This document shows, in pieces, positions 28,331 to 38,329 of a stretch of 64,000 nt of DNA. The DNA lies in contig NZ_CADO01000139.1 in NCBI RefSeq assembly GCF_000285275.1, positions 62,001-126,000 on the forward strand, in the 5' to 3' direction. The notes below the pieces were generated by a model that saw nothing but the letters and a program-made list of their open reading frames with translations, ran no database searches and was not told the origin of the DNA. Within the stretch, counting starts at the first letter, position 1. Every line of letters starts with the position of its first letter. The stretch is from Acetobacter pasteurianus subsp. pasteurianus LMG 1262 = NBRC 106471. Lineage in GTDB: Bacteria; Pseudomonadota; Alphaproteobacteria; Acetobacterales; Acetobacteraceae. A program made the translations under genes and the position numbers.

Positions 28331-28364
28331 GAAAACGGGAAGGCACCAAGGAGTTCCTTCCCGT
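28331..28364 (-). terminator. Intrinsic terminator of alaS
   Basis: ACGGGAAGG (28335-28343) pairs with CCTTCCCGT (28356-28364) around a 12-base loop. Read on the minus strand, a TTTTC run follows the stem. It lies between alaS and psd, 13 bases past the alaS stop. Confidence 0.75.
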
Positions 28365-28376
28365 CTGGCCGATGTT

Positions 28377-31022
28377 TCAGGCCATGGTCTTCAGGGCTTC
28401 ACGCACGGCGGCAAAAGCGGCATCGGCCGCCTGAGCATCCGGGCCGCCAGCCTGGGCCATATCGCGCCGCCCGCCACCACCTTTGCCACCCATGGCAGCA
28501 CTGGCAGCACGCACAAGGGCTACGGCATCTACTTTTTCCACCATTTCCGGGCCAACGGCGGCCACAACGCTGCCTTTGCCATCTGCGGTGGAAATCAGCA
28601 CCACCACATCGGCATTGCCCTGCTTGAGAATGGTTTCGGCCAGCCCTTTGAGTTCACGCGGGGGCGTTTCACCCACATTGCGGGTGGCCAGACGCGCTGC
28701 ACCAATTTTGTCCACACCAGCAGCAGCCACGTTGCCGGTGGCCAGTTGGCGCTGCAGATGGGCAATCTGTTTTTCCATCTGGCGGCGTTCTTCCAGCACG
28801 GCGGCCAGACGTTCTGGGGCATCGGCCACAGAAACCTTCATCATGGCGGCCATCTGGGTCAGGCGCTGTTCGTTAGAAACAGTCAGATCCTGCGCAGCTT
28901 TACCAGCCACGGCCTCAATACGCCGCACGCCAGCGGAAACACCACTTTCTGAAACAATGCGGAACTGCCCGATATCCCCCGTGCGGTTTACATGCGTGCC
29001 GCCACAAAGCTCCATAGACCACGGGCTTTTGTTGTCGGCCCCAGCACCCATGGAAACCACGCGCACTTCATCACCGTATTTTTCACCAAACAGGGCGGTA
29101 GCCCCTTCGGCAATGGCTTCATCCGGTGTCATGGAACGTGTGACAACCTGCGAGTTATCGCGGATACGGTTGTTTACTTCGGCTTCAATGGCTGCCAGTT
29201 CCTCATCCGTAATCGGGCGGGGCTGGCTTACGTCAAAGCGCAGGCGTTCGGCGGTGTTCAGGCTACCTTTCTGGGCCACGTGCGCACCCAAGTGGCGGCG
29301 CAGGGCTTCGTGCAGCAGGTGGGTAGCGGAGTGATGGGCACGAATGGCGCTGCGGCGGTCATGGTCCACCGTGGCAGTTACAGCCATGCCGGGGCGCAAT
29401 GTGCCTTCCGTAACCGTGCCGTAATGCACGATCAGATCCCCAGCTTTTTTCTGCGTATCCGTAATGGCAACTTTAACGCCAGAGGCCGTCAGGAAGCCGG
29501 TATCACCAGCCTGACCACCGCTTTCACCATAGAACGGTGTCTGGTTCAGCAGCACGGCCACTTCAGAACCCACCGGGGCTTCTTTCAGGAATTCATTGCC
29601 AGCAATAACGGCCTGAACTTCACCATCCGCCTGTTCCGTGCTGTAGCCCAGAAATTCGGAAGCCCCGAACTTGTCACGCGCTTCAAACCAGATGGTTTCC
29701 ACGGCTGTATCACCAGAGCCTGTCCATGCTGCGCGGGCGCGTTGGCGCTGCACAGCCATGGCTTCTTCAAAGCCCTTAACGTCCACATCGTGGCCGGAAC
29801 CACGCAGGGCATCCTGCGTTAGATCAAGCGGGAAGCCGAACGTATCATACAGGCGGAAGGCCACATCACCCGGCAGGGATGCGCCACTGGCCAGATGAGA
29901 TTTTTCTTCTTCTAGCAGGTGCAGGCCACGATCCAGCATGGCTTTAAAGCGTTCTTCCTCACCGCGCATGGTTTCACGGATCAGGGCTTCACCGTGCACC
30001 AGTTCAGGATACGCACCGCCCATCTGCTGGATAAGAGCAGGCAGGAGCTTATAGAACGTGGGTTCTGTGGTGCCCATCATGTGCAGATGGCGCATGGCGC
30101 GGCGCATGATACGGCGCAGCACATAGCCTCGGCCATCCTTTGAAGGCAGCACGCCATCGGCAATCAGGAAGGCAGTAGAACGCAGATGGTCGGCCACAAC
30201 GCGGTGGCTGGCCTTGAATGGGCCATCAACTGCCTGATGTGTGAGATCTGCCGAAGCCTGAATAAGGGCTACAAACGTATCTGTATCGTAGTTATCGCGC
30301 TTGCCCTGCATGATGGCGGCAAAGCGTTCCAGCCCCAGCCCTGTATCAATAGAGGGACGCGGCAGCGGAGAGCGTGTGCCCGGTGGGTCTTCGAAATACT
30401 GCATGAACACGAGGTTCCAGATTTCGACAAACCGATCCCCGTCTTCATCGGGGGAGCCGGGTGGGCCACCGGGAACATCCGGGCCGTGATCGAAAAAGAT
30501 TTCCGAGCAAGGGCCGCAAGGGCCGGTATCGCCCATACGCCAGAAGTTATCTGATGTGGGAATGCGGATAATGCGGCTGTCATCCAGCCCGGCAATGGAG
30601 CGCCACAGGCCTGCGGCGTCTTCATCTTCTGCAAATACAGTGACCAGAAGCTTGTCTTTGGGCAGGTTGAAGCCCTTGGTGACCAGATTCCACGCAAATT
30701 CAATCGCTTCGGGTTTGAAGTAATCACCGAAGGAGAAATTGCCCATCATTTCAAAAAACGTGTGGTGCCGTGCTGTATAGCCCACATTGTCCAGATCGTT
30801 ATGCTTGCCGCCGGCGCGCACAACCTTCTGCGCAGTGGTTGCGCGAGAATAGGGGCGCGTTTCCTGGCCGGTAAACACGTTCTTGAACTGCACCATACCC
30901 GCGTTGGTAAACAGCAGGGTGGGGTCGTTCTTGGGAACCAGAGACGATGAAGGTACAATCTGGTGACCGTTGCTGGCAAAATACTCCAGAAAAGCGGTGC
31001 GAATTTCGTTTGTTGTCAGCAT
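28377..31022 (-). CDS. alaS: Alanyl-tRNA synthetase
   Basis: Class II synthetase with editing domain, charging tRNA-Ala in the cytosol. The 881-residue product matches full length. The N-terminal catalytic part has [26 protein letters not shown] and [17 protein letters not shown]; the editing site shows [16 protein letters not shown] with a downstream [16 protein letters not shown]. The C-terminal part keeps [11 protein letters not shown]. The start at 31022 (MLTTNEIR) was chosen over an ATG at 31073 whose extra residues do not match the family. Transcribed with the GtrA-like gene upstream of it, ahead of a terminator. Confidence 0.97.
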   Translation of the reverse strand: MLTTNEIRTAFLEYFASNGHQIVPSSSLVPKNDPTLLFTNAGMVQFKNVFTGQETRPYSRATTAQKVVRAGGKHNDLDNVGYTARHHTFFEMMGNFSFGDYFKPEAIEFAWNLVTKGFNLPKDKLLVTVFAEDEDAAGLWRSIAGLDDSRIIRIPTSDNFWRMGDTGPCGPCSEIFFDHGPDVPGGPPGSPDEDGDRFVEIWNLVFMQYFEDPPGTRSPLPRPSIDTGLGLERFAAIMQGKRDNYDTDTFVALIQASADLTHQAVDGPFKASHRVVADHLRSTAFLIADGVLPSKDGRGYVLRRIMRRAMRHLHMMGTTEPTFYKLLPALIQQMGGAYPELVHGEALIRETMRGEEERFKAMLDRGLHLLEEEKSHLASGASLPGDVAFRLYDTFGFPLDLTQDALRGSGHDVDVKGFEEAMAVQRQRARAAWTGSGDTAVETIWFEARDKFGASEFLGYSTEQADGEVQAVIAGNEFLKEAPVGSEVAVLLNQTPFYGESGGQAGDTGFLTASGVKVAITDTQKKAGDLIVHYGTVTEGTLRPGMAVTATVDHDRRSAIRAHHSATHLLHEALRRHLGAHVAQKGSLNTAERLRFDVSQPRPITDEELAAIEAEVNNRIRDNSQVVTRSMTPDEAIAEGATALFGEKYGDEVRVVSMGAGADNKSPWSMELCGGTHVNRTGDIGQFRIVSESGVSAGVRRIEAVAGKAAQDLTVSNEQRLTQMAAMMKVSVADAPERLAAVLEERRQMEKQIAHLQRQLATGNVAAAGVDKIGAARLATRNVGETPPRELKGLAETILKQGNADVVVLISTADGKGSVVAAVGPEMVEKVDAVALVRAASAAMGGKGGGGRRDMAQAGGPDAQAADAAFAAVREALKTMA

Positions 31023-31194
31023 GGCGTGAGGCAGACGATCCTGAAACTGGTTGGGCACGTGATGCTTCCACACTTGCGGAAAGGGGCCTCACGGCCAGAT
31101 GAAAACGGCAAGGTTCTCTTAACCTGTGTTCCTGATGTAGCGCACACTGCGCTGATCTGAAAGAGGGCAGAGAATGGCCGGTGATATGGCCAAA

Positions 31195-31698
31195 TTATGT
31201 ATCGGATGTTTGATGTGGGGTTGGGGGTGAAATTTCAACTGACATTTCAGCCAATTCCAGCGCAGAAGCTGGCGGTTTTTCCCGAAAGACAATTTTCTGG
31301 CTCATACTGAAATTGGCCAGCATACCGGCCCCGGCCCCTGCGGCTAGCGCAATAATGGGATGCTGCATGCAAAACGGGAAAATATAGAAAAGCAGGTAAA
31401 CAGTGCCGCGGTTGAGGAAAAAACCAAGGCTGTTGGCGCTTAGGAATCTGAGCCACTGCAACACAGGGTGCTCATGATGGCCTGCGCCTTTGAACGTCCA
31501 GATTCGGTTAAAAACCCAGTTAAGCGTGGCTGCCACAAAATAGGCTACCAACGTTGCAGCCGTAAGCCCAATGAGCGGACGCAATGCGTAAACGGTGCCG
31601 GAATCCCACAAAAAACCAAGGCTGCCCACCATGCCAAACTTTATCAGGCGGATAAGCTTGGTTGTGGCGGCAGAAGGAGAGGGGGATGCATTGCTCAT
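31195..31698 (-). CDS. GtrA-family membrane protein
   Basis: A 167-residue protein with four predicted membrane helices and the GtrA-like pattern: LIRLIKFGMVGSLGFLWDSGTVYAL, YFVAATLNWVFNRIWTF and FLSANSLGFFLNRGTVYLLF, then FSMSQKIVF. The family includes flippases or accessory proteins moving lipid-linked sugars for cell-surface glycosylation. The partner glycosyltransferases are not in the window. The start at 31698 (MSNASPSPS) was chosen because upstream residues do not resemble the family. It lies between ompA and alaS. Confidence 0.85.
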   Translation of the reverse strand: MSNASPSPSAATTKLIRLIKFGMVGSLGFLWDSGTVYALRPLIGLTAATLVAYFVAATLNWVFNRIWTFKGAGHHEHPVLQWLRFLSANSLGFFLNRGTVYLLFYIFPFCMQHPIIALAAGAGAGMLANFSMSQKIVFREKPPASALELAEMSVEISPPTPHQTSDT

Positions 31699-31738
31699 GG
31701 CATAAAGCTTTAAACTGGAATGCAGAAAAAGCAGACAT

Positions 31739-31764
31739 AAAAAAAAGAGGTGCCCGAAGGCACC
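31739..31764 (-). terminator. Intrinsic terminator of ompA
   Basis: GGTGCC (31749-31754) pairs with GGCACC (31759-31764) around a CGAA tetraloop, read on the minus strand as GGTGCC-TTCG-GGCACC followed by TC and a U-run (A8 at 31739-31746). It sits 35 bases past the ompA stop. Confidence 0.9.
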
Positions 31765-31798
31765 CCTTTCTTTTTTCCGAAAACCGGAAGCAGGCCGA

Positions 31799-32926
31799 TT
31801 AGTGGAGGATGATTTCCACGCGACGGTTCTGCGGTTCGCGAGTGTTCGGGCCGGTCGGAACCAGCGGGTGAGCTTCACCGTAACCGTGCACGTCAATGGC
31901 GGAAGCCGGAACGCCGTCACGGATCAGTTCTGCCTTCACGCTGTCAGCACGACGCAGGGACAGACCCAGGTTGTACTTTTCACCGCGCGGGCCGGGGTGA
32001 GCAGCGGAGTTATCGGTGTAACCGTTAACTTCGATGCGGGTTGTCTGAACGTGGGTGGAAGCCTGAGCAGCTTCTGCCACGATCTGGCGAGCGCGAGCGG
32101 TCAGGACAGACTTATCCCAATCGAAGAACACCAGGTAGGAGCGAGCCGGCAGCGGAGCCGGAGCAGCAACAACCGGAGCCGGCGGCGGCGGCGGCGGAGC
32201 CGTATCGAACGCATAACGCAGGCCCAGAATGAACTGGTGGTTGAAGCGGTGATCGAAGTTCACGTTACCGCCGGTGCCCTTGGAACCGGAGTAGTGGAAC
32301 GCACCGTCCATGAAGGAGCCCGGCTGACCGATCATGCGGTATTCCGTGGTCACCTGGAAGCCCGGGATGCCCGTGTCATAAGCGGCACCGACGATACCCT
32401 GGTAAGCGAAGCCACCGTTCGTGCCACCGATGCGGGTGTGGGAACCGTTAGCATAGTGGGTGTCGATCGGGTTGTAGTGCTGCCACAGGTAACCGGCACC
32501 AACACCAACAAACGGGGTTACAGGTGCATCAATACCGAACTGCTTCAGGTCGATATCATACAGCACGTTCACGAAACCGCCGTAGGACTGGTCGGAACCA
32601 CGGGTATGGCCAGGAACGGATGTGCCCGGACGGTGGTCAATGTTGGAGTAGTTGTAAACGCCTTCAACTTCAGCGCGCAGGCCGTTGCCGAAGCCCCAAC
32701 CGAACGCACCAAAACCGGTGAAGCCGGTGTTGTGGCGCAGCTGAGAGGAGGTCCCACCCGGAGGGGCACCAGCAGCGTTTGCACCGTTGAGGTGAGCGTG
32801 CTGATTCTGAACCAGGTTATAACCACCGGCCACGTTTACATACGGGCCTGTAATCGTGGTGGCAGATGCGGCCGCCGGAGCCGCTGCCATCAGTGTCGTT
32901 GCAAGTAACGCCGTGCGGAGACGCAT
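31799..32926 (-). CDS. ompA: OmpA-family outer-membrane protein
   Basis: Outer-membrane barrel protein tethered to peptidoglycan. The 375-residue product has a signal peptide (about 1-22, ending AAASATT), an eight-strand-type barrel with aromatic strands (residues 25-245), a Pro-rich hinge (PPPPPPAPVVAAPAPLPA, about 245-262), and an OmpA C-terminal domain with FFDWDKSVLTARARQIVAEA and RIEVNGYTDNS, then NLGLSLRRADSVKAELI. The C-terminal domain ends with the expected NRRVEIILH. The start at 32926 is supported by the signal peptide. Probably highly expressed, with a strong terminator and a 344-base upstream region. Confidence 0.95.
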   Translation of the reverse strand: MRLRTALLATTLMAAAPAAASATTITGPYVNVAGGYNLVQNQHAHLNGANAAGAPPGGTSSQLRHNTGFTGFGAFGWGFGNGLRAEVEGVYNYSNIDHRPGTSVPGHTRGSDQSYGGFVNVLYDIDLKQFGIDAPVTPFVGVGAGYLWQHYNPIDTHYANGSHTRIGGTNGGFAYQGIVGAAYDTGIPGFQVTTEYRMIGQPGSFMDGAFHYSGSKGTGGNVNFDHRFNHQFILGLRYAFDTAPPPPPPAPVVAAPAPLPARSYLVFFDWDKSVLTARARQIVAEAAQASTHVQTTRIEVNGYTDNSAAHPGPRGEKYNLGLSLRRADSVKAELIRDGVPASAIDVHGYGEAHPLVPTGPNTREPQNRRVEIILH

Positions 32927-33270
32927 TTTTTGGTCCTCAATATTTCATCTGTTCGACTAACCCACCAACCATTTCAGCGGGCAGGTCCAGCTAGATGCCT
33001 AAAGCTGTATAAAACGATCAGTTCCAAAATAGGAACCCGAAGCTTCATACTCTTAGTGATTACAAGCCATAACCGTGTTGTATTTGCAACAGTTCATTTC
33101 GTGGGACGAATATGTTTCTGACGCAAAAGTATTTCCACGGTTTCTGGCCCTTTCCATAACATGTTGCAAAAGCATGTATCTCGCCCTCATTCTCGTCTGA
33201 TTAAGGCGGAATTGCGGCAAGGTGACACATTTACAACCCGATAACTTACAGCGGTGTGGTGTAGCTGCTT
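32927..33270. other. Non-coding region upstream of ompA, 344 bases
   Basis: No gene is recognised. The region must hold the ompA promoter on the minus strand, but no -35/-10 pair is convincing. A small inverted repeat, GTTCC (33021-33025) with GGAAC (33032-33036), lies about 95-110 bases upstream of the ompA start. The stretch near 33040-33200 is AT-rich, with TTGCAA-like elements. Confidence 0.5.
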
Positions 33271-35004
33271 TTAAGCCACGCTTCCGTCTGCTTCCAGCAC
33301 CTCTTTTACGGCTGTTGCAGGCACATCCCGCGTGGTGAATGCCTGACCGATTCCGTGCGCCAGCACAAAGGATAGGCGCCCATCCTGCATCTTCTTGTCA
33401 CGCTGCATATGGGCCATCAGATCCTGCGTGCGGAAGGTGTGGGGCAGGTCCCGGATATGTGCGGGCATACCCAAGGCTTCCAGATGGCGATTCACACGCT
33501 CCATGTCTGCACGTGGGCACAGGCCCAGACGGACGGAAAGCGCAAAGGCCAGATTCAGGCCGATAGAAACAGCCTCGCCATGCAAAAGGCGGCCATCATA
33601 ACCCAGTTCGGCTTCCAGAGCATGGCCAAATGTGTGGCCCAGATTGAGCAGGGCGCGGCCATTGCTTTTCTGCTGCTCGCGTTCATCGGCTGCCACAACG
33701 CGGGCCTTGAAGGCACAAGCCTGCTGTACAGCCATTGCCAGCGCTTCCGGGTCCTGATCCAGCACGGCTGCGCCGTTTTCTTCACACCATGTAAACAGGG
33801 CTTCATCGCCAATTAAGCCGGACTTCACGATTTCGGCATAACCGGCTACCAGCTCACGGCGCGGCAAGGTAGCAAGGGTGGAAACATCTGCCAGCACGCA
33901 AAGTGGCTGATGGAATGCCCCTAACAGATTCTTGCCCCAACGGGTGTTGATGCCCGTTTTGCCGCCCACGGAAGAATCGACCTGAGAAAGCAATGTGGTG
34001 GGAATCTGCACAAAGGGCAGCCCACGCAATGTGGTGGCGGCCACGAATCCGGCCAGATCCCCCACCACGCCGCCGCCCAGTGCAATAATGCTGGTGCGGC
34101 GTTCTATGCCGTGCTCCAGAATGTTGTCTGTCAGCTTCTGGTACATCTCCAGACACTTGGTCTGTTCCCCCGGCGGCACGCGCAGGCTGCGAGATGTAAT
34201 ACCGGTTTCCGCCAAAGCGGTTTCAAGCTGATGCAGGTAGCGCGGGGCCACGTTTTCATCCGTAATGATGACCACGTTTTTCTGGGGCAGCACCGGGGCC
34301 AGCAAGGCACCTGCGCGGCTGATCAGATTCGTGCCGATCACGACATCATAAGATGTATGCGCCAAGGTGACAGGTAACCTTAGCGGACGGCGCGAAAGGG
34401 CAAGGGCTTCCATAACGCGCGTGGTTGTGTGCTCCACGTTGTTGTCTCCACAATCAACAATAATATCCGCTTCGGCATAAACCGGATGGCGGATGGCCAT
34501 AAGGTTTTCCAGCACTTCACGCGGGGATGTCGTGTTCAGCAGCGGGCGGTGCGTGCGCCCGCTTACGCGGCGCACCAGCACGGGTAGGGGGCAACGCAGC
34601 CAGATGGAAACTGCACGCTCACGCACCAGGGCGCGGGTGGTGGAATCCATAAACGCACCGCCGCCAGTGGCCAGCACCATAGGTGGGCCTTCCAGCAACC
34701 TGCGAATCACCCGCCGCTCTCCATCACGAAAGGCGGCTTCACCATACAGGCGAAAAACATCTGCAATGGAACAGCCCGCTGCGCGTTCTATTTCTACATC
34801 GGCATCAACAAATGGCAGCCCCAGCCGGGTGGCAAGGGGGCGGCCAATGGTGGTTTTTCCTGCCCCCATAAGGCCCACAAGCACAATGCTGCGGCCAAAG
34901 GGAATGATGCCAGAGCCGTGGCTACGGCTGACCCGTTCCAGATCAAGCGGAATGGGTGGTGGGTCCGTTGTTTCGGAGTGGGGAGAAGAGATACGTGATG
35001 ACAT
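33271..35004 (-). CDS. aroKB: Fused shikimate kinase / 3-dehydroquinate synthase
   Basis: One 577-residue polypeptide combining two shikimate-pathway enzymes. The N-terminal shikimate kinase (about 35-200) has the P-loop [12 protein letters not shown] (44-55), LATGGGAF and the LID region RPLL. The C-terminal 3-dehydroquinate synthase (about 205-577) has [56 protein letters not shown] and [16 protein letters not shown]. Usually these are separate adjacent genes; fusion is known in some Acetobacteraceae. The start at 35004 (MSSRISSPH) was chosen because extended frames upstream lie in another context. It is divergent from the small gene at 35067, next to xerD and accA. Confidence 0.94.
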   Translation of the reverse strand: MSSRISSPHSETTDPPPIPLDLERVSRSHGSGIIPFGRSIVLVGLMGAGKTTIGRPLATRLGLPFVDADVEIERAAGCSIADVFRLYGEAAFRDGERRVIRRLLEGPPMVLATGGGAFMDSTTRALVRERAVSIWLRCPLPVLVRRVSGRTHRPLLNTTSPREVLENLMAIRHPVYAEADIIVDCGDNNVEHTTTRVMEALALSRRPLRLPVTLAHTSYDVVIGTNLISRAGALLAPVLPQKNVVIITDENVAPRYLHQLETALAETGITSRSLRVPPGEQTKCLEMYQKLTDNILEHGIERRTSIIALGGGVVGDLAGFVAATTLRGLPFVQIPTTLLSQVDSSVGGKTGINTRWGKNLLGAFHQPLCVLADVSTLATLPRRELVAGYAEIVKSGLIGDEALFTWCEENGAAVLDQDPEALAMAVQQACAFKARVVAADEREQQKSNGRALLNLGHTFGHALEAELGYDGRLLHGEAVSIGLNLAFALSVRLGLCPRADMERVNRHLEALGMPAHIRDLPHTFRTQDLMAHMQRDKKMQDGRLSFVLAHGIGQAFTTRDVPATAVKEVLEADGSVA

Positions 35005-35066
35005 GGAACACAGCTTAACATACAGCAGACAGAACACACCTATATCAGTTAAGGGAGCCAAGCTGC

Positions 35067-35405
35067 ATGAACCGCACGGTTCTGATTGTTGCCGCCGCAG
35101 TGTTTGCGGTTGTTCTGGGCGGTTTTGCCGCGCTGGGCCTAAGCGCACATCCACCCGTCCCCCAGCCAGTGCATCGTGATCTGCCACTGGCTGCCCCGGC
35201 TACATCTGCCGCTGCGCCAAGCGTGGCGGTGCCGGCTGCCCCTCCGGCTCCGGTGGTTTCTACGGTTGTGCCTGCGGCTCCGGCACAGCCCACCATTACG
35301 CCTGCCGCGCCTCCGGCCCCGCCAGCGGCTGTTGCGCCACCAGCACCCGTGGCCCCTCCGCCGCCGGTTGCAGCTCCGGCTCCGGCAGCACCTGCGCATC
35401 CGTAA
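35067..35405 (+). CDS. Small membrane-anchored Ala/Pro-rich protein
   Basis: A 112-residue protein: an N-terminal hydrophobic anchor ([26 protein letters not shown]) followed by an almost pure Ala-Pro-Val sequence. Such tails are seen in TonB-like or periplasm-spanning linkers, but no globular domain follows. It precedes xerD by 3 bases, so the pair is likely co-transcribed, and it may represent a family-conserved small gene. Long Pro-rich coding sequence makes the frame plausible; the function is unknown. Confidence 0.7.
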   Translation: MNRTVLIVAAAVFAVVLGGFAALGLSAHPPVPQPVHRDLPLAAPATSAAAPSVAVPAAPPAPVVSTVVPAAPAQPTITPAAPPAPPAAVAPPAPVAPPPPVAAPAPAAPAHP

Positions 35406-35408
35406 GCC

Positions 35409-36329
35409 ATGCTAAGCGGGGGTGTTGATCTTTTTCTGGAGATGCTGGCTGCCGAGCGCGCAGCCGCCCCCAATACGCTGGCTGCGTATGAAGCAGACCT
35501 GACCTCCTGCGCTGAAAGTCTGGCGCGGGAGGGGCAAACCCTGCAAACGGCCACAACCGAGGGTTTGCAAAACTGGATGGCTGCCTTGGTAGGCAGCGGG
35601 CAGGCGCGGCGCACGGTGGCGCGGCGCTTGTCCTGCATCCGGCAGTTTTACCTGTTCTTGCTACGTGAAGGGATGCGTGCGGATAACCCGGCAGCGCATC
35701 TGGATAGCCCCAAACCCCGCACACCCTTGCCGCGTTTTTTATCCGAATCGGAAGTGCTTGCGCTGCTGAATGCCTGTGCAGAACCCGCAGGAGCATCCTT
35801 GGCCAAAAAACGACGCGGCATTTTGGCCAAGGCAGCGTTGGAACTGCTGTATGCCTCTGGCCTGCGTATTTCCGAATTATTGGCGCTCCCACGCAAAGCC
35901 ATAGCCGGTGACCAACGCATGATTATGGTGCGTGGCAAAGGCGGGCGGGAACGTTTGGTGCCACTTTCAGACAGTGCGCGGGAAGCGGCGCAGGCTTTGC
36001 TGGAAGTGGATGCGCATTTGGAAAGTCCATTCCTTTTTCCCGGCCGTGACCCAGCAAAACCCATGACACGGCAGGCGTTTGACCGGATTCTGCACACAGT
36101 GGCCATACGGGCGGAAATTGATCCGGCGCGTCTTTCCCCCCACGTGCTGCGCCATTCCTTTGCTACGCATTTGCTGGCGCATGGGGCAGATTTGCGGGCC
36201 TTGCAGATGTTGCTGGGGCATGCAGACATCGCCACCACCCAGATTTACACCCATGTACAGACAGAACGCCTGCAAAAGGCCGTGCAGGCGCATCACCCTC
36301 TGGCGGCGGATTCTGCCCACACCAAGTGA
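35409..36329 (+). CDS. xerD: Site-specific tyrosine recombinase XerD
   Basis: Resolves chromosome dimers at dif with a XerC partner. The 306-residue product has the SAM-like N-terminal domain (about 5-95) and the catalytic domain with the Arg in ASGLRISELLAL, Lys in VRGKGGRER, HxxR in SPHVLRHSFATHLL, His in LGHADIATTQ, and nucleophile Tyr in IYTHVQ. The order aroKB, xerD, accA is characteristic of Alphaproteobacteria and supports XerD over XerC. Not a mobile-element integrase: no att-like repeats or cargo are near it. Confidence 0.9.
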   Translation: MLSGGVDLFLEMLAAERAAAPNTLAAYEADLTSCAESLAREGQTLQTATTEGLQNWMAALVGSGQARRTVARRLSCIRQFYLFLLREGMRADNPAAHLDSPKPRTPLPRFLSESEVLALLNACAEPAGASLAKKRRGILAKAALELLYASGLRISELLALPRKAIAGDQRMIMVRGKGGRERLVPLSDSAREAAQALLEVDAHLESPFLFPGRDPAKPMTRQAFDRILHTVAIRAEIDPARLSPHVLRHSFATHLLAHGADLRALQMLLGHADIATTQIYTHVQTERLQKAVQAHHPLAADSAHTK

Positions 36330-36403
36330 AAAATCGACATTCAGATATGTTTGGTTGCATGAAGTGACTTGGTTTTACACGTCATTGTGCTATCGGCTTC
36401 TGC

Positions 36404-37360
36404 ATGCGTCAGTTCCTGGATTTCGAAAAGCCCGTCGCCGAACTTGAAAACAAGATCGACGAGCTGCGGCAAATGACTGACCCCAACGGGGTCAACATAG
36501 AAGAAGAAACGGCCCGTCTTTCTGAAAAGGCGGAAAAGCACCTGCGTGCCATCTATGCCAAGCTTACGCCGTGGCAGAAGGTGCAGGTAGCCCGCCATGC
36601 GCAGCGTCCGCACACGCAGGACTATGTGAATGCGCTGATAACAGATTTTACGCCGCTGGCGGGGGATCGTCTGTTTGCAGATGATAAAGCTGTTATTGGT
36701 GGCATGGGCCGTTTTGACGGTACACCGGTTATGGTGATCGGGACTGAACGCGGTTCAGACCTTGAAACCCGGCTCCAGCATAATTTTGGCATGGCGCGGC
36801 CAGAAGGCTACCGCAAGGCGCAACGGCTGATGCGCATGGCCGGGCACTTTAACATGCCGATTCTGACATTTATTGATACCGCAGGCGCATGGCCCGGTAT
36901 TGATGCCGAACAGCGCGGGCAGGCCGAAGCCATTGCCCGTTCTATTGCCACCTGTTTTGAAGTGCCTGTGCCGCTTGTTGCCACTGTAATTGGTGAAGGT
37001 GGTTCTGGTGGCGCTGTAGCGCTGGGTGCTGGTGACCGGGTGATGATGCTGGAAAACGCCATCTACTCCGTTATCTCGCCCGAAGCCTGCGCCTCTATTT
37101 TGTGGCGTGATCCCAAGCAGGCCAGCACGACAGCAGAAACGCTGCGGCTGACGGCGCAGGATTTGCAGAAGCTGGGCCTGATTGATCGGATTATTCCCGA
37201 ACCCGTAGGCGGCGCACAGCGTGAGCCAACTGTGGCGATCGAATCTGTCCGCACTGCGTTGACAGAAGAACTTAAAACACTTCTGCCAATTGCTCCGGCA
37301 CGCCTGAAAGAACTGCGGCGTGAAAAGTTTCTGGCAATGGGGCGCGAAGCCCTAAGCTAA
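36404..37360 (+). CDS. accA: Acetyl-CoA carboxylase carboxyltransferase subunit alpha
   Basis: Half of the carboxyltransferase that makes malonyl-CoA for fatty-acid synthesis. The 318-residue product begins with FLDFEKPVAELENKIDELRQ, has PWQKVQVARHAQRPHTQDY, the catalytic-domain LTFIDTAGAWPGIDAEQRGQAEAIA, GEGGSGGAVALGAGDRV and SVISPEACASILWRD. Length is normal. It follows xerD by 74 bases, and a hairpin lies 13 bases past its stop. Confidence 0.97.
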   Translation: MRQFLDFEKPVAELENKIDELRQMTDPNGVNIEEETARLSEKAEKHLRAIYAKLTPWQKVQVARHAQRPHTQDYVNALITDFTPLAGDRLFADDKAVIGGMGRFDGTPVMVIGTERGSDLETRLQHNFGMARPEGYRKAQRLMRMAGHFNMPILTFIDTAGAWPGIDAEQRGQAEAIARSIATCFEVPVPLVATVIGEGGSGGAVALGAGDRVMMLENAIYSVISPEACASILWRDPKQASTTAETLRLTAQDLQKLGLIDRIIPEPVGGAQREPTVAIESVRTALTEELKTLLPIAPARLKELRREKFLAMGREALS

Positions 37361-37373
37361 CATACGCAGTGTT

Positions 37374-37406
37374 ACCTCCCCGCTGGCGCAAAACCGACGG
37401 GGAGGT
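37374..37406. terminator. Candidate hairpin between accA and the CinA-like gene
   Basis: ACCTCCCCG (37374-37382) pairs with CGGGGAGGT (37398-37406), nine perfect pairs around a 15-base loop, between two convergent genes. There is no U-run, so termination would depend on stem strength or on another factor. Confidence 0.5.
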
Positions 37407-37416
37407 GCGTAAAGCG

Positions 37417-38172
37417 TTAGACAGGCGGCTCTCCTTCTATGGGGATGCCGCCTTTTGTTTTGATAAGATCATGGATAGCGCTGGCCGCTTCTTCTACCTC
37501 GGCCCGGTTCTGCCCTTTGGCAACAAGGGCTACGCCACGGCGGCCATCTTCACGATGGAAAGGGTAGGAGCCGATATCCAGATCCGGAAAGCGATTCTGA
37601 ATATCCTCCAATCCGTCAGCCAATGTGCCTTCAAAAAGCGATGTGGTGTGCCATGTGCGAGAAAAAACAGGCGCGCCCTTTTGCAGGCTGGGGGCAAGGC
37701 TATCAAACATGCCGCGCATAATGCGGGGCACACCGGCCATAACGTGCACATTGCCAATGCTAAAGCCCGGAGCCAGTGAAACCGGGTTTACAATAGGTGT
37801 GGCACCTTGCGGCAGCTTGGCCATGCGCTGGCGGGCGGCGTTAAATTCTTCCGGCCCAAAATAGGTTTCCAGCAGTTTGAAGGTGGGTGGATGAATCTCC
37901 CACGGTACACCAAAAGCTTCGGCAACACAGGGGGCTGTGATGTCATCATGCGTGGGGCCAATGCCGCCGGTGGTAAAGACCTCATCATACTTCGCGCGCA
38001 TTTCTGTCACGGTGTTGATGATGGTTTCCCGAATGTCCGGAATCACACGGATTTCGCGCAGAGGAATCCCCAGTTCACCTAAGCGGAGGGCTAGAAACTG
38101 GATGTTTTCATCTTTTGTGCGGCCGGAAAGGATTTCGTTGCCAATAAGAATAAGGGCGGAGGTGCGGCGCAT
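37417..38172 (-). CDS. CinA-like / molybdopterin-binding domain protein
   Basis: A 251-residue protein with the MoaB/Mog-type fold of the competence/damage-inducible protein A N-terminal part: SALILIGNEILSGRTKDENIQFLALRLGELGIPL, the TTGGIGPTHDDITAPCVAEAFG motif, and a middle VHVMAGVPRIMRGMFDSLAP. It lacks the C-terminal nicotinamide-nucleotide amidohydrolase domain of full CinA (about 400 residues). The one-domain form is common in Alphaproteobacteria; its role, possibly pyrophosphatase-like on ADP-ribose or cofactor, is not settled here. It is convergent with accA. Confidence 0.87.
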   Translation of the reverse strand: MRRTSALILIGNEILSGRTKDENIQFLALRLGELGIPLREIRVIPDIRETIINTVTEMRAKYDEVFTTGGIGPTHDDITAPCVAEAFGVPWEIHPPTFKLLETYFGPEEFNAARQRMAKLPQGATPIVNPVSLAPGFSIGNVHVMAGVPRIMRGMFDSLAPSLQKGAPVFSRTWHTTSLFEGTLADGLEDIQNRFPDLDIGSYPFHREDGRRGVALVAKGQNRAEVEEAASAIHDLIKTKGGIPIEGEPPV

Positions 38173-38329
38173 GGGTTGGGCCTGTCCTTTGCTGAAGCCT
38201 TCTTGATTTAAGTATAAAGCATGAAACGCAGGGGTGCTAACGTCAATGATTGGTAAAATTTGCCTCTATCCATCCTGTGCTGCGCGTTTTTGGATTGACC
38301 GCAGCGTGTCCAGTTCATAGCTTCCCGCC

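Noticed and set aside
31802-32908. Plus-strand frame (368 codons) opposite ompA
   Set aside because: Antisense to ompA; Arg/Ser/Gly-rich, typical of the codon bias on the other strand.
35409-36329. Mobile-element integrase
   Set aside because: The recombinase is in the conserved aroKB-xerD-accA neighbourhood with no att-like repeats; it is XerD.
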